Shown here one piece after another: positions 1-7,449 of a stretch of DNA of 33,648 nucleotides. The position numbers were made by a program, and so were the translations under genes. The DNA comes from Motilibacter deserti. Lineage in GTDB: Bacteria > Actinomycetota > Actinomycetes > Motilibacterales > Motilibacteraceae. Where the stretch lies: assembly GCF_011250635.1 (NCBI RefSeq), contig NZ_JAANNP010000018.1, positions 1-33,648 on the forward strand, given 5' to 3'. Position 1 is the first letter of the stretch, and each line of letters begins with the position of its first letter. A model generated the notes under the pieces. It did not search any database and was not told the origin of the DNA. It saw nothing but the letters and a program-made list of their open reading frames with translations.

Positions 1-2
1 GC

Positions 3-92
3 GCCGGCGCCCTCGGCGCCGCCGGCCTGGCCCTCACCGCGACGCCGCTGACGGCGTTCCACTCCCCGTCGCCCCCACCCACCCCGCGGTGA
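3..92 (+). CDS. 3' end of an unidentified gene (partial)
   Basis: One frame is open from the window edge to a TGA at 90-92 and encodes about 29 residues: a small-residue hydrophobic stretch (AGALGAAGLALTA), then a Ser/Pro-rich tail ending in PPPTPR. This would fit the C-terminal membrane anchor or tail of a membrane or secreted protein. Its stop codon lies inside the left arm of the inverted repeat at 84-166, and the next gene converges on it. It is too short to assign a family, and the reading frame rests only on the sensible stop position. Confidence 0.3.
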   Translation, partial: AGALGAAGLALTATPLTAFHSPSPPPTPR

Positions 93-166
93 TCATGCAC
101 ATGTGGCGAGTTGTCCCCAGGCCCAAGGCTTGTGGGCAACTCGCCATATGTGCATGATCACCGCGG
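84..166. repeat. Long near-perfect inverted repeat between convergent genes
   Basis: The 30-nt arms at 84-113 and 137-166 are reverse complements with a single mismatch. The 23-nt interior can pair further (CCCCAGGCC against GGCTTGTGGG, one bulge and one mismatch), so nearly all 83 nt fold into one hairpin. It lies between a plus-strand stop (90-92) and a minus-strand stop (176-178), which suits a bidirectional terminator. It has no U-tract, and it is much longer and less GC-rich than an ordinary terminator, so a dispersed palindromic repeat (REP or MITE-like) inserted here is equally possible. Confidence 0.85.
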
Positions 167-175
167 GAGTGGAGG

Positions 176-1234
176 TCAGAGGCGGCGCGAGGCGTCGGGG
201 TCGGTCCCGCTCATGCCGCCGCGCGTGGTGACGTCGGCCTCGCGGCCGGCGTCGAGGTCGATGCGCTCCTTGCGCACGTCCCCGGTCACCGTCTCCTCGT
301 GCGTCTCGGCCTCGGTCTCGAGCCGCACGCGCTCGACCGGGACCGTCTCGGTGGACACGACCGGGCGCTCGGCGTGCAGCGTCACCTCGTGCTCGGCCTC
401 GGAGATCGCCGGGCCGCTCGTCGCCCGGTCGTAGTTCTCGTCCGTGACGGGCTCGCTGACGAGCCGCGCCTTCTCCTCCGTGACCGGCACAGTCACCTGC
501 TGCTGCTCGGTCTCGACCCACTTGCGCAGCCGCGCGCGCCCCGTGCTCACCGTCTCGGTGTCGGCGCGCAGCCGCTCCTCCGACCGCGTCATCGCGTCGT
601 CCGTCGCCCCGGCTCGACCTGCACCGGACATCGCCGAACCGGACATCGCCGAATCGGACATCGCCGAACCCGACATCGCCGAACCGGACATCGCCGAGTC
701 CGTCGCCGCCATGTCCGTACGCGTCATGTCACCGCGTGCCATGTCGTCCCGGGTCATGTCCTCGTCCGCCGCCACGCCCGAGTAGCCCTGGAACGAGGTG
801 TCCCGGTCGCTGCCGACCCCCGCCGCCGCGTCGTCGCGGGCGCCCGCACCGATGCCGGCCATACCGCCCGTCATACCGCCGGCCGTGCCGCCCGTCATGC
901 CCTCGGAGGTGGCGTCGGACCTGGGCATCCCGTAGTAGCGGTAGAGCTCGGCCTCCTGGTCCTCGGAGAGGTGCCCCTCCTGCGGGTCGACGCTCGGCGC
1001 GTCCTTCACCGTCGTCTTGTCGAACGGCACGTGGACGTCGCCGCCCTGCAGGTCCGCCTCGGCGAGCGGTACGAAGCTCTCGTGCGTGCCGAACAGCCCG
1101 GTGTGCACGGTGGCCCACTCCGGGCGCCCGGTCATGTCGTCGACGAAGACCTGGCCGATCTTGCCGATCTTGCCGCCGTCGGACCCGTAGAGCGTGCCGC
1201 CGAGCATGCTGCCCGCCTGCTCCTGAGTGATCAT
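176..1234 (-). CDS. PRC-barrel and DUF2382 (YsnF/AvaK-type) domain stress protein
   Basis: The protein has 352 residues. An N-terminal PRC-barrel (about 1-100, starting MITQEQAGSMLGG, with KIGKIGQVFVDD) is followed by a Gly/Met/Thr-rich linker with a five-copy SAMSG-type pentapeptide repeat (about 178-203). The C-terminal DUF2382 domain (about 218-335) has its acidic, Glu/Val-rich pattern (RLRKWVETEQ, PVTEEKARLV, VPVERVRLE). Proteins with this architecture are common in actinobacteria and are linked to general stress, but their biochemical role is not established. The ATG at 1234 is chosen because GGAGGGG sits about 9 nt upstream; an in-frame start 60 nt further up lacks such a site. There is no signal peptide, so it is probably cytoplasmic. 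The neighbour pta lies 145 bp upstream on the same strand. Confidence 0.88.
   Translation of the reverse strand: MITQEQAGSMLGGTLYGSDGGKIGKIGQVFVDDMTGRPEWATVHTGLFGTHESFVPLAEADLQGGDVHVPFDKTTVKDAPSVDPQEGHLSEDQEAELYRYYGMPRSDATSEGMTGGTAGGMTGGMAGIGAGARDDAAAGVGSDRDTSFQGYSGVAADEDMTRDDMARGDMTRTDMAATDSAMSGSAMSGSAMSDSAMSGSAMSGAGRAGATDDAMTRSEERLRADTETVSTGRARLRKWVETEQQQVTVPVTEEKARLVSEPVTDENYDRATSGPAISEAEHEVTLHAERPVVSTETVPVERVRLETEAETHEETVTGDVRKERIDLDAGREADVTTRGGMSGTDPDASRRL
627..701. repeat. Five tandem 15-bp repeats inside the PRC/DUF2382 gene
   Basis: The unit GACATCGCCGAACCG, with 1-3 base differences between copies, starts at 627, 642, 657, 672 and 687. It encodes the pentapeptide SAM(S/D)G-type repeat in the low-complexity linker. 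The unit is a whole number of codons, so copy-number change by slippage would keep the frame and only change linker length. Confidence 0.9.
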
Positions 1235-1277
1235 CTTCTCTCGCCCCTCCGTCGTCGACGCTGTCCTGGCGGGGACC

Positions 1278-1290
1278 GGGGCGCCGCCCC
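1278..1290 (-). terminator. Weak candidate hairpin downstream of pta
   Basis: GGGGC-gcc-GCCCC forms a compact GC hairpin about 90 nt after the pta stop and 44 nt before the start of the next minus-strand gene. There is no U-tract. It could attenuate read-through from pta or be chance in a GC-rich spacer. Nothing else convincing was seen in the 145-bp gap. Confidence 0.3.
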
Positions 1291-1379
1291 GCACGGCGCG
1301 TTCCCCTTCCTCCCGGTTCCCCGGGCGCCAAGATCAGGAAACGGGCTGCCGACGGCTCGTACGGGCGACACCGGAGGCC

Positions 1380-3464
1380 TCAGCCGGCGGCCGCCTCCTC
1401 CTGTGCCTGCACGGCCGTGATGGCGACGGTGTGGACGATGTCGGGCACCGTGCACCCGCGCGAGAGGTCGTTCACCGGCCGGCGCAGTCCTTGCAGCACC
1501 GGGCCGACCGCGATGGCGCCTGCCGCGCGCTGGACGGCCTTGTAGGTCGTGTTGCCGGTGTTGAGGTCCGGGAAGATGAGGACCGTGGCGTGCCCGGACA
1601 CCGGGTTGCCCGGCAGCTTCGTCGCACCGACGCCCGGGTCCACGGCGGCGTCGTACTGGATCGGCCCGGCCAGCGGCAGGTCGGGCCGCCGCTCTGCGAC
1701 GAGCTCGGCGGCGCGCCGGACCTTCTCGACGTCGGCACCGCTGCCCGACGTGCCCGTCGAGTAGGACACCAGCGCGACGCGCGGCTCGATGCCGAACGCG
1801 ACGGCCGTCTGCGCGGTCGACAGGGCGATCTCGGCCAGCTGCTCCGGCCCCGGGTCCGGGTTCACGGCACAGTCGGCGAAGGCGAGCACACGGTCGGACA
1901 GGCACATGAGGAACGTGCTCGAGACGAGCGAGACGCCCGGCGCGGTCTTGATGATCTCGAGTGCCGGCCGGATCGTCGCGGCGGTCGTGTGCGCGGCCCC
2001 GGAGACCATGCCGTCGACGATCCCGGCGTGCACGAGCAGCGTGCCGAAGTACGACGGGTCCACCACGACGTCGTACGCCGCATCGAGCGTGACGCCCTTG
2101 TGCGCGCGGAGGGCGGCGTACGTCTCCGCGAACTCCTTGCGCAGCGGCGATGTCGTCGGGTCGAGCACCTCGACCCCGCGCAGGTCGATGCCGAGCTGGC
2201 CGGCGCGTGCGGCGACCGCGTCGGGGTCGCCGAGCAGGGTGATGCGCGCGACGCCGCGGCGCACGATCTCCTCGGCGGCGCGCAGGACCCGGTCGTCGTC
2301 GCCCTCGGGCAGCACGATGTGCCGCCGGTCGGAGCGGGCGCGCTCGAGCAGCTGCGCGGAGAACATCAGCGGCGTGACGGCCTCGCTGCGCGTGAGCCGG
2401 ACGCGGCTGGCCAGCTCGTCGGCGTCGACGTTGTCCGCGAACAGGCCGAGCGCGGCGGCGACCTTGCGCGTGCTGGTCGGGTGGATGTGCCCGCGCAGGC
2501 CCTCCAGGGCGTGCAGCGTGCCGTAGGTGTCCGGCTCGGTCATCAGCACCGGGAGCCCCGACGGGCGCAGCAGCTCCTCGATGTGCGGGCTCGGCGTCGC
2601 GCCGAGCGTGAGCAGGACCCCGGCCGGCGTGGGCAGTGCGGGGCTGGCGGCCGCCGCGGCAGCGGTGACGATCAGGTCTGTGCGGTCCCCCGCCGTCACC
2701 AGGAGCGTGCCGTCGCGCAGCAGCGGCAGCACGGCGTCGACGTGGCCGGAGCCGACGACGAAGGACTCGACCTCGCGCTGCAGGCTCGCGGCGTCCCCGT
2801 TGAGGTGCGCGGCGCGCAGCCGGGCGGAGACCTCCTCGACCGTGGGCGCCGACAGGAGCGGGAGCTCGGGCAGCACGTACGTCGGCGCGTCCCCTGCGGA
2901 CACCCGCTGCTGCTCGCGCAGCACGTCGGCGGTCTCGGGCGCAGCTCGGTTGACGATGGTGGCCACGAGGATGCACCCGTTGTCGCGCAGCACACCGAGA
3001 GCCTGCGCGGCGTCGCCGGCGACCTCGTGCGGCCTGCGCCCGAGCGCGGGCACCAGGGTGATCACGGGGGCGCCCAGGTTGGCGGCGAGGACGGCGTTGA
3101 GCTCCAGCTCGGTCGACGGCGACGGGCCCGTGTAGTCCGACCCGATGGACAGGACCAGGTCGGCGCGCTCGGCCAGCGCGGCGTAGCGCTCCATGACCCG
3201 CTCGACGAGCGGGCCGGTGCCGCCGGCGCTCAAGAGGGCCGCTTCCTCGTACGTCGCGCCCGCCCCGGCCTCGGGCGACTGGGCGAGCGAGTAGCGCGTG
3301 CGCAGCAGCTCGGCGATGCCGTCCGGCCGGTCGCCGTCCTCGACGAGCGGCCGGAACACCGCCAGCCGGTCGACGTGGCGCGCCAGCAGCTCGAGCACGC
3401 CGAGCGCGACGGCGGCCTTGCCCGAGCGCGGGCCGGTGGACAACAGGTAGAGGCTCTGGGCCAC
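1380..3464 (-). CDS. pta: Phosphate acetyltransferase, long three-domain form
   Basis: This enzyme interconverts acetyl-CoA and acetyl phosphate in the cytoplasm. The 694 residues match the long actinobacterial/enterobacterial type: an N-terminal BioD-like P-loop domain (STGPRSGK at about 9-16, VFRPLVEDGDRPDG after it), a DRTGG-type middle domain (about 207-322) and a catalytic PTA/PTB domain (about 362-687). The last carries LPEGDDDRVLRAA, SGAAHTT (488-494), YSTGTSGSG, GPIQYDAAVDP and FPDLNTGNTTYKA. The GTG start at 3464 follows AGGAGGA with good spacing; a longer in-frame extension reads as untypical Arg-rich sequence and is rejected. Acetate kinase, the usual partner, is not adjacent on either side in this window. 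Upstream lies a strong terminator of the preceding minus-strand gene, so pta probably has its own promoter in 3465-3561. Confidence 0.95.
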   Translation of the reverse strand: MAQSLYLLSTGPRSGKAAVALGVLELLARHVDRLAVFRPLVEDGDRPDGIAELLRTRYSLAQSPEAGAGATYEEAALLSAGGTGPLVERVMERYAALAERADLVLSIGSDYTGPSPSTELELNAVLAANLGAPVITLVPALGRRPHEVAGDAAQALGVLRDNGCILVATIVNRAAPETADVLREQQRVSAGDAPTYVLPELPLLSAPTVEEVSARLRAAHLNGDAASLQREVESFVVGSGHVDAVLPLLRDGTLLVTAGDRTDLIVTAAAAAASPALPTPAGVLLTLGATPSPHIEELLRPSGLPVLMTEPDTYGTLHALEGLRGHIHPTSTRKVAAALGLFADNVDADELASRVRLTRSEAVTPLMFSAQLLERARSDRRHIVLPEGDDDRVLRAAEEIVRRGVARITLLGDPDAVAARAGQLGIDLRGVEVLDPTTSPLRKEFAETYAALRAHKGVTLDAAYDVVVDPSYFGTLLVHAGIVDGMVSGAAHTTAATIRPALEIIKTAPGVSLVSSTFLMCLSDRVLAFADCAVNPDPGPEQLAEIALSTAQTAVAFGIEPRVALVSYSTGTSGSGADVEKVRRAAELVAERRPDLPLAGPIQYDAAVDPGVGATKLPGNPVSGHATVLIFPDLNTGNTTYKAVQRAAGAIAVGPVLQGLRRPVNDLSRGCTVPDIVHTVAITAVQAQEEAAAG

Positions 3465-3561
3465 GCGGGTCCTCCTGCGGGTGGATGCCCTCCTATCCTG
3501 CGCACTCCGCGCACGCCGCACACCCGCCGGGGTGCGCGCCGTGCGGACGTCCCCCGCAGAC

Positions 3562-3606
3562 GGGAAGAACGTCGCACCGTCGGTCCGACGGTGCGACGCC
3601 CTTCCC
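3562..3606 (-). terminator. Strong hairpin terminator of the phosphatase gene
   Basis: A perfect 13-bp stem (3570-3582 with 3586-3598, 3-nt loop) is extended by a further 6-bp stem (3562-3567 with 3601-3606). The two intervening positions are G-U pairs only if the minus strand is transcribed; on the plus strand they are A-C mismatches. This strand-specific pairing supports a transcript from the gene ending at 3646. It lies 40 nt past that stop, just before the pta promoter region. Confidence 0.8.
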
Positions 3607-3645
3607 GCGGTGGCGGCGGTCACGCGATGGTGCCGCCGCCCTGGG

Positions 3646-5034
3646 TCACTTCGCGGCCGCGGCCGAGGTGACCTTCTTGCCGTCCTCGTCGAGGTCGTAG
3701 ACGCGCTTGCGGTCGCGGTCGAAGTCCTTCTCGATCACGAAGCCGTCGTGCCACTCGCCGTTGGCCTTGCGGGCCTCGTAGCGCATGGTCTCGCCGTCGA
3801 CGTCGATGAGCTGGTAGAGCTGGTTGTCCTCCAGCTGCTTGGTCACCTCGGCGCCGTTGCTCGTCCAGTTGACGCCGCCGTTGAGCTCGTACATCTTCTC
3901 GCCCGAGACCGAGACGACGTAGACCGTGCCCTGCTGGTTGATGGCGTTCTTGCGGTTCACGGCGAGGTTGCCGCGGGCGTACGAGTGGTCGTGGCCCTGC
4001 AGGACCAGGTCCACGTTGTACTTCTCGAAGATCGGCAGCCAGTACTTGCGGACGTTCGGGTTGTTGCGCGTGCCGGTCGTGGAGAACGCCGGGTGGTGGT
4101 AGGTGACGACCGCCCACTCGTTCGGGTTGTCGCGCAGGACCTGCTCGAGCCACGCCGCCGTGGCCTCCATGTAGGCGGTGTTGCCCTGGAGGTTGGTGTT
4201 GAGGCCGATGAAGCGGACGCCCTGGTAGTCCGTGTAGTACGTGGTCTCGGGCGCCACGGTGTTGAACGCCTCGGGGCCGTTCTTCGGGAACTCGAACTGC
4301 TTGTCCCAGTAGCGCGCGAGCTGGCCACCGCTGTACTCGTGGTTGCCGGGGACGCCGAGCTGGTTGATCATGCCGGTGGTGAACCCGCCGGCGTAGAACC
4401 ACTCGCCCCACTGGGAGTCGCTGTTCGCCGAGTCCACCAGGTCACCGGCGTGGACCACGAGCTGGGCCTCGCTGCGGTCGCGGAAGGCCTGGCGGAACAC
4501 GCGCGAGGCGTGGTTCTTGATGCCGTTCTGCGCGTCGCCGTAGTAGATGAAGGAGAACGGCTCGGCCGTCGCGGCGGCCGTCTTGAACTGCAGCCACTCG
4601 GACCAGTTGACGCCGTCGCCGACGCGGTAGGTGTACATCGTGTCGGGCTCGAGGCCCGTGAACGTCGCCGAGTGGAACACGACCGGGTAGCCCAGGTCGG
4701 CCTGGACGGTCGGGCTCTTCGTGGCGGTCAGCCGGGTCGCCGTGAACGACGGGCCGCCGGCCGCCTTGGCGATCTCCGCGAAGCCCGGGTTCTCGGCGTT
4801 GTCCGAGCGCCACGAGACGCTCTGCGAGGTCGCCGGCGTCGTCGTCGGGTTCATGACGATGCGGTCCGGGACCGAGATGGCCTTGTAGTACGTGCTGGCC
4901 GGGTACGCCGTGGGGGCCGCACCGGTCGCCGTGGTGACCACACCGCCGGCGAGCGCCGCGGCGGCGACGCCGACCGCGGAGACTCGGGCCGCGCGCGAGT
5001 TGTAAACCCGCGAGCGCAGGGAGCTGCTGCTCAT
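3646..5034 (-). CDS. Secreted purple-acid-phosphatase-like metallophosphoesterase
   Basis: The protein has 462 residues. It starts with a signal peptide (Arg-rich n-region, Ala/Val-rich core about 18-35, ATGAAPTA near the cleavage site). A fibronectin-III-like purple acid phosphatase N-domain follows (about 50-155). The calcineurin-type metal centre is complete by eye: GDAQ (166-169), GDLVD (197-201), GNHE (230-233), HH (313-314) and GHDH (347-350). The family releases phosphate from phosphomonoesters outside the cell; here the substrate is unknown. The first motif is GDxQ, not the more usual GDxG, as in a subset of FN3-containing metallophosphoesterases. The ATG at 5034 has GAGGA about 11 nt upstream. 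A possible PHO box lies at 5107-5145, which would place it under phosphate control. Confidence 0.9.
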   Translation of the reverse strand: MSSSSLRSRVYNSRAARVSAVGVAAAALAGGVVTTATGAAPTAYPASTYYKAISVPDRIVMNPTTTPATSQSVSWRSDNAENPGFAEIAKAAGGPSFTATRLTATKSPTVQADLGYPVVFHSATFTGLEPDTMYTYRVGDGVNWSEWLQFKTAAATAEPFSFIYYGDAQNGIKNHASRVFRQAFRDRSEAQLVVHAGDLVDSANSDSQWGEWFYAGGFTTGMINQLGVPGNHEYSGGQLARYWDKQFEFPKNGPEAFNTVAPETTYYTDYQGVRFIGLNTNLQGNTAYMEATAAWLEQVLRDNPNEWAVVTYHHPAFSTTGTRNNPNVRKYWLPIFEKYNVDLVLQGHDHSYARGNLAVNRKNAINQQGTVYVVSVSGEKMYELNGGVNWTSNGAEVTKQLEDNQLYQLIDVDGETMRYEARKANGEWHDGFVIEKDFDRDRKRVYDLDEDGKKVTSAAAAK

Positions 5035-5106
5035 CAGTGCTCTGGTCCTCTTCGTCTAGGAGAGCGATTGCCGCGAGTGCGGCGCGCCCAGTCCTAGGCG
5101 GAGGCC

Positions 5107-5145
5107 GTGAACGGAAGGCCACGTGCGAACAGACGTACGGTGAAC
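5107..5145 (-). promoter_or_regulatory. Candidate PHO box (PhoP site) for the phosphatase gene
   Basis: Reading the minus strand, GTTCACC begins at 5145 and GTTCAC at 5112. They are exactly 33 nt (three 11-nt units) apart, with a third, out-of-phase GTTCGC at 5130. Streptomyces PHO boxes are direct repeats of an 11-nt unit beginning GTTCACC, so spacing and core fit; the two middle units are poor. It sits 73-111 nt upstream of a phosphatase start codon. The rest of the 326-bp divergent spacer (5035-5360) shows only this and the Nur box near its right end. Confidence 0.35.
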
Positions 5146-5318
5146 GGCGCTTCGGGGGATGGTGACGGCGGGCCGGACATGCGACGTTAACCCTGGCGCC
5201 ACTTCCTCGACAGGACAGGGCTTCCCGTCGTTCGCACCCGACGTCCACCGTGGCGCTGCCAACAGCGAGGCGGCCATCAGCTTGCCTCGTGCAACCTGTT
5301 CGGGCAACCCCTGGCCTG

Positions 5319-5335
5319 TTGCAACTTCTTCGCAA
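5319..5335 (+). promoter_or_regulatory. Nur box (nickel-responsive Fur-family operator)
   Basis: The sequence TTGCAA-CTTCT-TCGCAA matches the published Streptomyces coelicolor Nur consensus (tTGCaa-N5-ttGCAA) at 11 of 12 positions. It ends 25 nt before the start codon of the first gene of an operon encoding a NicO-type nickel/cobalt transporter. Nur with bound nickel represses uptake genes, so the operon is expected to be switched on under nickel shortage. The site would overlap the transcription start or -10 region. Confidence 0.75.
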
Positions 5336-5360
5336 TAAGCGTAGGACAAGGAGAGAGCGG

Positions 5361-6008
5361 ATGCCAGCCCGCCATCCCGTACGCCGCCTCGGCCTCTGCG
5401 CCGCGGCCGCGGCCGGCCTGGTCGTGGGCGTTCCCGCCGTCGCGTCCGCACACCCCTTCGGCCCGCCGCTCACCGCAAAGCTGAGCGCGCAGGGCAGCTC
5501 GGTCGAGCTCGAGCTGCACGCCGAGCCCGACGACTGGATGGCGATCGGCCAGCTGGTGCACGCGTTCGACGACGTCTCCGGCGACACCTCGACCACCGGC
5601 GAGCAGCGGCTCGTCACTTCGCCGAAGTTTGCTGCGTACGTCTTGGACAACGTGCGGGTCCGGCAGCACGGCGTGGACTGCACCGGCACGGTGGAACCGC
5701 GCCCGAGCCTGCTGAAGGACGGCATCGTCGTCGTCGCGGACTGCCCCGCCGACGTGGAGACGGTCACGGTGGACATCACCACGCTGCACGACGTGCACGA
5801 GAACTACCGCACCGTCGCCTCGGGCGACGGGGTGCCGCAGACCCTCTTCACGAGCACCGACTCCTCCCACGACGTCGCCTTCACCGGCGGCTCGTCGGCA
5901 CCGCTGCCCGGCCTGCTGACGGCGGGCGGGATCCTCGCCGTCGGGGCGGTCGGGGCCGTGGCCCTCCCCCTGCTCCGCCGGCGTACCCGAGAGGCTTCCC
6001 GTGCCTGA
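5361..6008 (+). CDS. Secreted, C-terminally membrane-anchored protein of the NicO operon
   Basis: The protein has 215 residues. A signal peptide (MPARHPVRRLGLCAAAAAG, with AVASA at the predicted cleavage site) is followed by an extracytoplasmic domain of about 155 residues with two widely spaced Cys (in VDCTG and ADCPA). A final hydrophobic helix (GLLTAGGILAVGAVG) precedes an Arg-rich cytoplasmic tail. Cleavage after ASA would leave His as the mature N-terminus (HPFGPP), a possible metal ligand. The ATG at 5361 is chosen for its strong AAGGAGA site; a longer in-frame frame would run through the Nur box. The stop overlaps the start of the transporter gene by 8 nt, so the two are probably translationally coupled. 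I do not recognise a named family. A role in metal capture is inferred from context only. Confidence 0.8.
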   Translation: MPARHPVRRLGLCAAAAAGLVVGVPAVASAHPFGPPLTAKLSAQGSSVELELHAEPDDWMAIGQLVHAFDDVSGDTSTTGEQRLVTSPKFAAYVLDNVRVRQHGVDCTGTVEPRPSLLKDGIVVVADCPADVETVTVDITTLHDVHENYRTVASGDGVPQTLFTSTDSSHDVAFTGGSSAPLPGLLTAGGILAVGAVGAVALPLLRRRTREASRA

Positions 6009-6840
6009 CCTGACTGCGCTCGACGACCGCCTGGTGCGGCTGTTCGACAGCCCCGGGACGCTCTGGGTGGTGCTCGCGATCGCCCTCGGCGTCGGCGCGT
6101 TGCACGCGGTGGCTCCCGGCCACGGCAAGAGCATCACGGCGGCGTACCTCGTCGGGTCGGCCGGCGGCTACCGGCACGCGGCGGCCCTCGGCGCGATCGT
6201 CGCGGCGATGCACACCGCCTCCGTGCTCGCCCTCGCGGTCGGCTGGGTCGCGCTGTCGGAGGGCACGTCGGTCGGGACCCTCGAGCTGACCTCGTGGCTG
6301 CAGGTGGCCGCGGGCGTCGTGTTCGTCGCGGTCGGCGGCTTCCTGGTCCGCCACCGGTTCCGGGCCCGCCGCCGGCCGGGCACCGGCCACACCCACGACT
6401 CTGGCCATCCCCACCCTCACGGCCACTCCCACGACCACCCGCACGAGTCCGGCCACACCCACGACCACGGCCCCCACGGCCACTCCCACACCCCTGCGGC
6501 CGGCACGGTCCCGTGGTCGCGCAAGGGGCTGGTGGCGCTCGGCCTGTCCGGCGGGCTGCTGCCGTCGCCGTCGGCGTTCATGGTCCTGGTCAGCGGGATC
6601 CTGGCCAACCGCGTCCCCTACGCGATGACGCTCATCCTCGCCTTCGGCGTGGGGATGGCGCTCACCCTCACCGCCGTCGGAGCGGCGAGCATCCGCGGCT
6701 CGGCGCTGCTGCAGCAGGCCGGGCGCTCGGGCGGCCTGGCGGCGGCGCTGGCCGTACGCCTGCCCTCGCTCGCGGCGCTGGGCGTGCTGCTCGGTGGCTG
6801 CGTCTACCTCGTCCGCGCCACCGCGGCGGTGGCGGCATGA
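6001..6840 (+). CDS. NicO-family nickel/cobalt transporter with His-rich loop
   Basis: This inner-membrane protein of 279 residues carries the NicO signature HAVAPGHGK (about 35-43) at the end of the first membrane helix. Further helices follow (LGAIVAAMHTASVLALAVGW, WLQVAAGVVFVAVGGFLV). A hydrophilic loop at 130-163 holds 15 His in 34 residues. The second half has LVALGLSGGLLPSPSAFMVL and three more helices. Members move Ni2+ or Co2+; some are importers and some (RcnA) are exporters. The Nur box upstream argues for import, because Nur represses uptake genes. The GTG start at 6001 lies inside the end of the preceding gene, and the stop overlaps the next start as ATGA, so this is the middle gene of a tight three-gene operon. 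No urease, hydrogenase or Ni-SOD gene is in the window to name the nickel consumer. Confidence 0.9.
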   Translation: MPDLTALDDRLVRLFDSPGTLWVVLAIALGVGALHAVAPGHGKSITAAYLVGSAGGYRHAAALGAIVAAMHTASVLALAVGWVALSEGTSVGTLELTSWLQVAAGVVFVAVGGFLVRHRFRARRRPGTGHTHDSGHPHPHGHSHDHPHESGHTHDHGPHGHSHTPAAGTVPWSRKGLVALGLSGGLLPSPSAFMVLVSGILANRVPYAMTLILAFGVGMALTLTAVGAASIRGSALLQQAGRSGGLAAALAVRLPSLAALGVLLGGCVYLVRATAAVAA

Positions 6841-7346
6841 GGCGGGCGGCCAAGGCTCCGGCCCTGCTCGGCGCGCTCGCCGGCCTGCTCCTGGCCGGCT
6901 GCACGGTGGTCGGCGCCGACGCGGACCTGGCGAGCGGCCAGGGCGACATCAAGGGCGCCGGCTGGATCGACCCCCGGTGGTCGGACGCGCGCAAGATCGT
7001 GCAGATGTTCCACAACGGCGGGGCGCCGGTCGAGCTGGCGAAGGAGTACGACGCCGACGACGACCCCGACGGGCTGCTGGGCGAGCCGGGGGGCTACGAG
7101 TCGAAGGCGGCGTACCGCGACACGCGGGTGCCCGACGACGAGGACCCCGTCGCGGCGGGCGGGGCGGTCGAGGTCTTCGAGCTGGACGCCGACGCGCAGC
7201 GGCGGCTGGACGAGCTCGCGGCCAGGCAGGCGGCCGGCGAGCTGCGCCGGGAGCACCACTTCCTCCACGGGCGGGTGGTGATCCGCGTCTCCGGGAGCCT
7301 CGACGAGTACGCGGCCATCGAGCTCGAGACGAACCTCGGGGACTGA
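6837..7346 (+). CDS. Small lipoprotein, third gene of the NicO operon
   Basis: The protein has 169 residues. A short signal ends in a lipobox (LLLAGC, Cys about 22), so it should be lipid-anchored on the outer face of the membrane. The mature part is acidic (DADDDPDG, VPDDEDP) with a later FELDADAQRRLDELAARQAAGEL helix followed by a HHFLHGRVVIRVSG strand pattern. No known family is recognised. The ATG overlaps the transporter stop as ATGA, so it is co-translated with it. A substrate-handling or metal-buffering role is possible from context, but nothing in the sequence proves it. Confidence 0.82.
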   Translation: MRRAAKAPALLGALAGLLLAGCTVVGADADLASGQGDIKGAGWIDPRWSDARKIVQMFHNGGAPVELAKEYDADDDPDGLLGEPGGYESKAAYRDTRVPDDEDPVAAGGAVEVFELDADAQRRLDELAARQAAGELRREHHFLHGRVVIRVSGSLDEYAAIELETNLGD

Positions 7347-7449
7347 CCTGCGCGGCCGGCCGGGACACGGGCCGACAGCTGGCTCCACGGGGGCGTTCGA
7401 GTTCGCGTAGCGTATGCGCCTACGGCAGGCCTGCCCTTCGAGAGGTGTC

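Noticed and set aside
627-701. CRISPR-like tandem repeats
   Set aside because: Units are contiguous 15-mers without spacers and lie in frame inside a protein gene.
1317-1342. SigB-like promoter for the PRC/DUF2382 gene (GTTT-N16-GGGGAA, minus strand)
   Set aside because: The -10 part lacks the central T of GGGTA-type elements; too weak to list, although control by a stress sigma factor would suit the gene.
1227-3671. Very long plus-strand open frame opposite pta
   Set aside because: It is the antisense shadow of pta, which has complete family motifs; the frame's product is Arg/Gly/Val-rich with no domain pattern.
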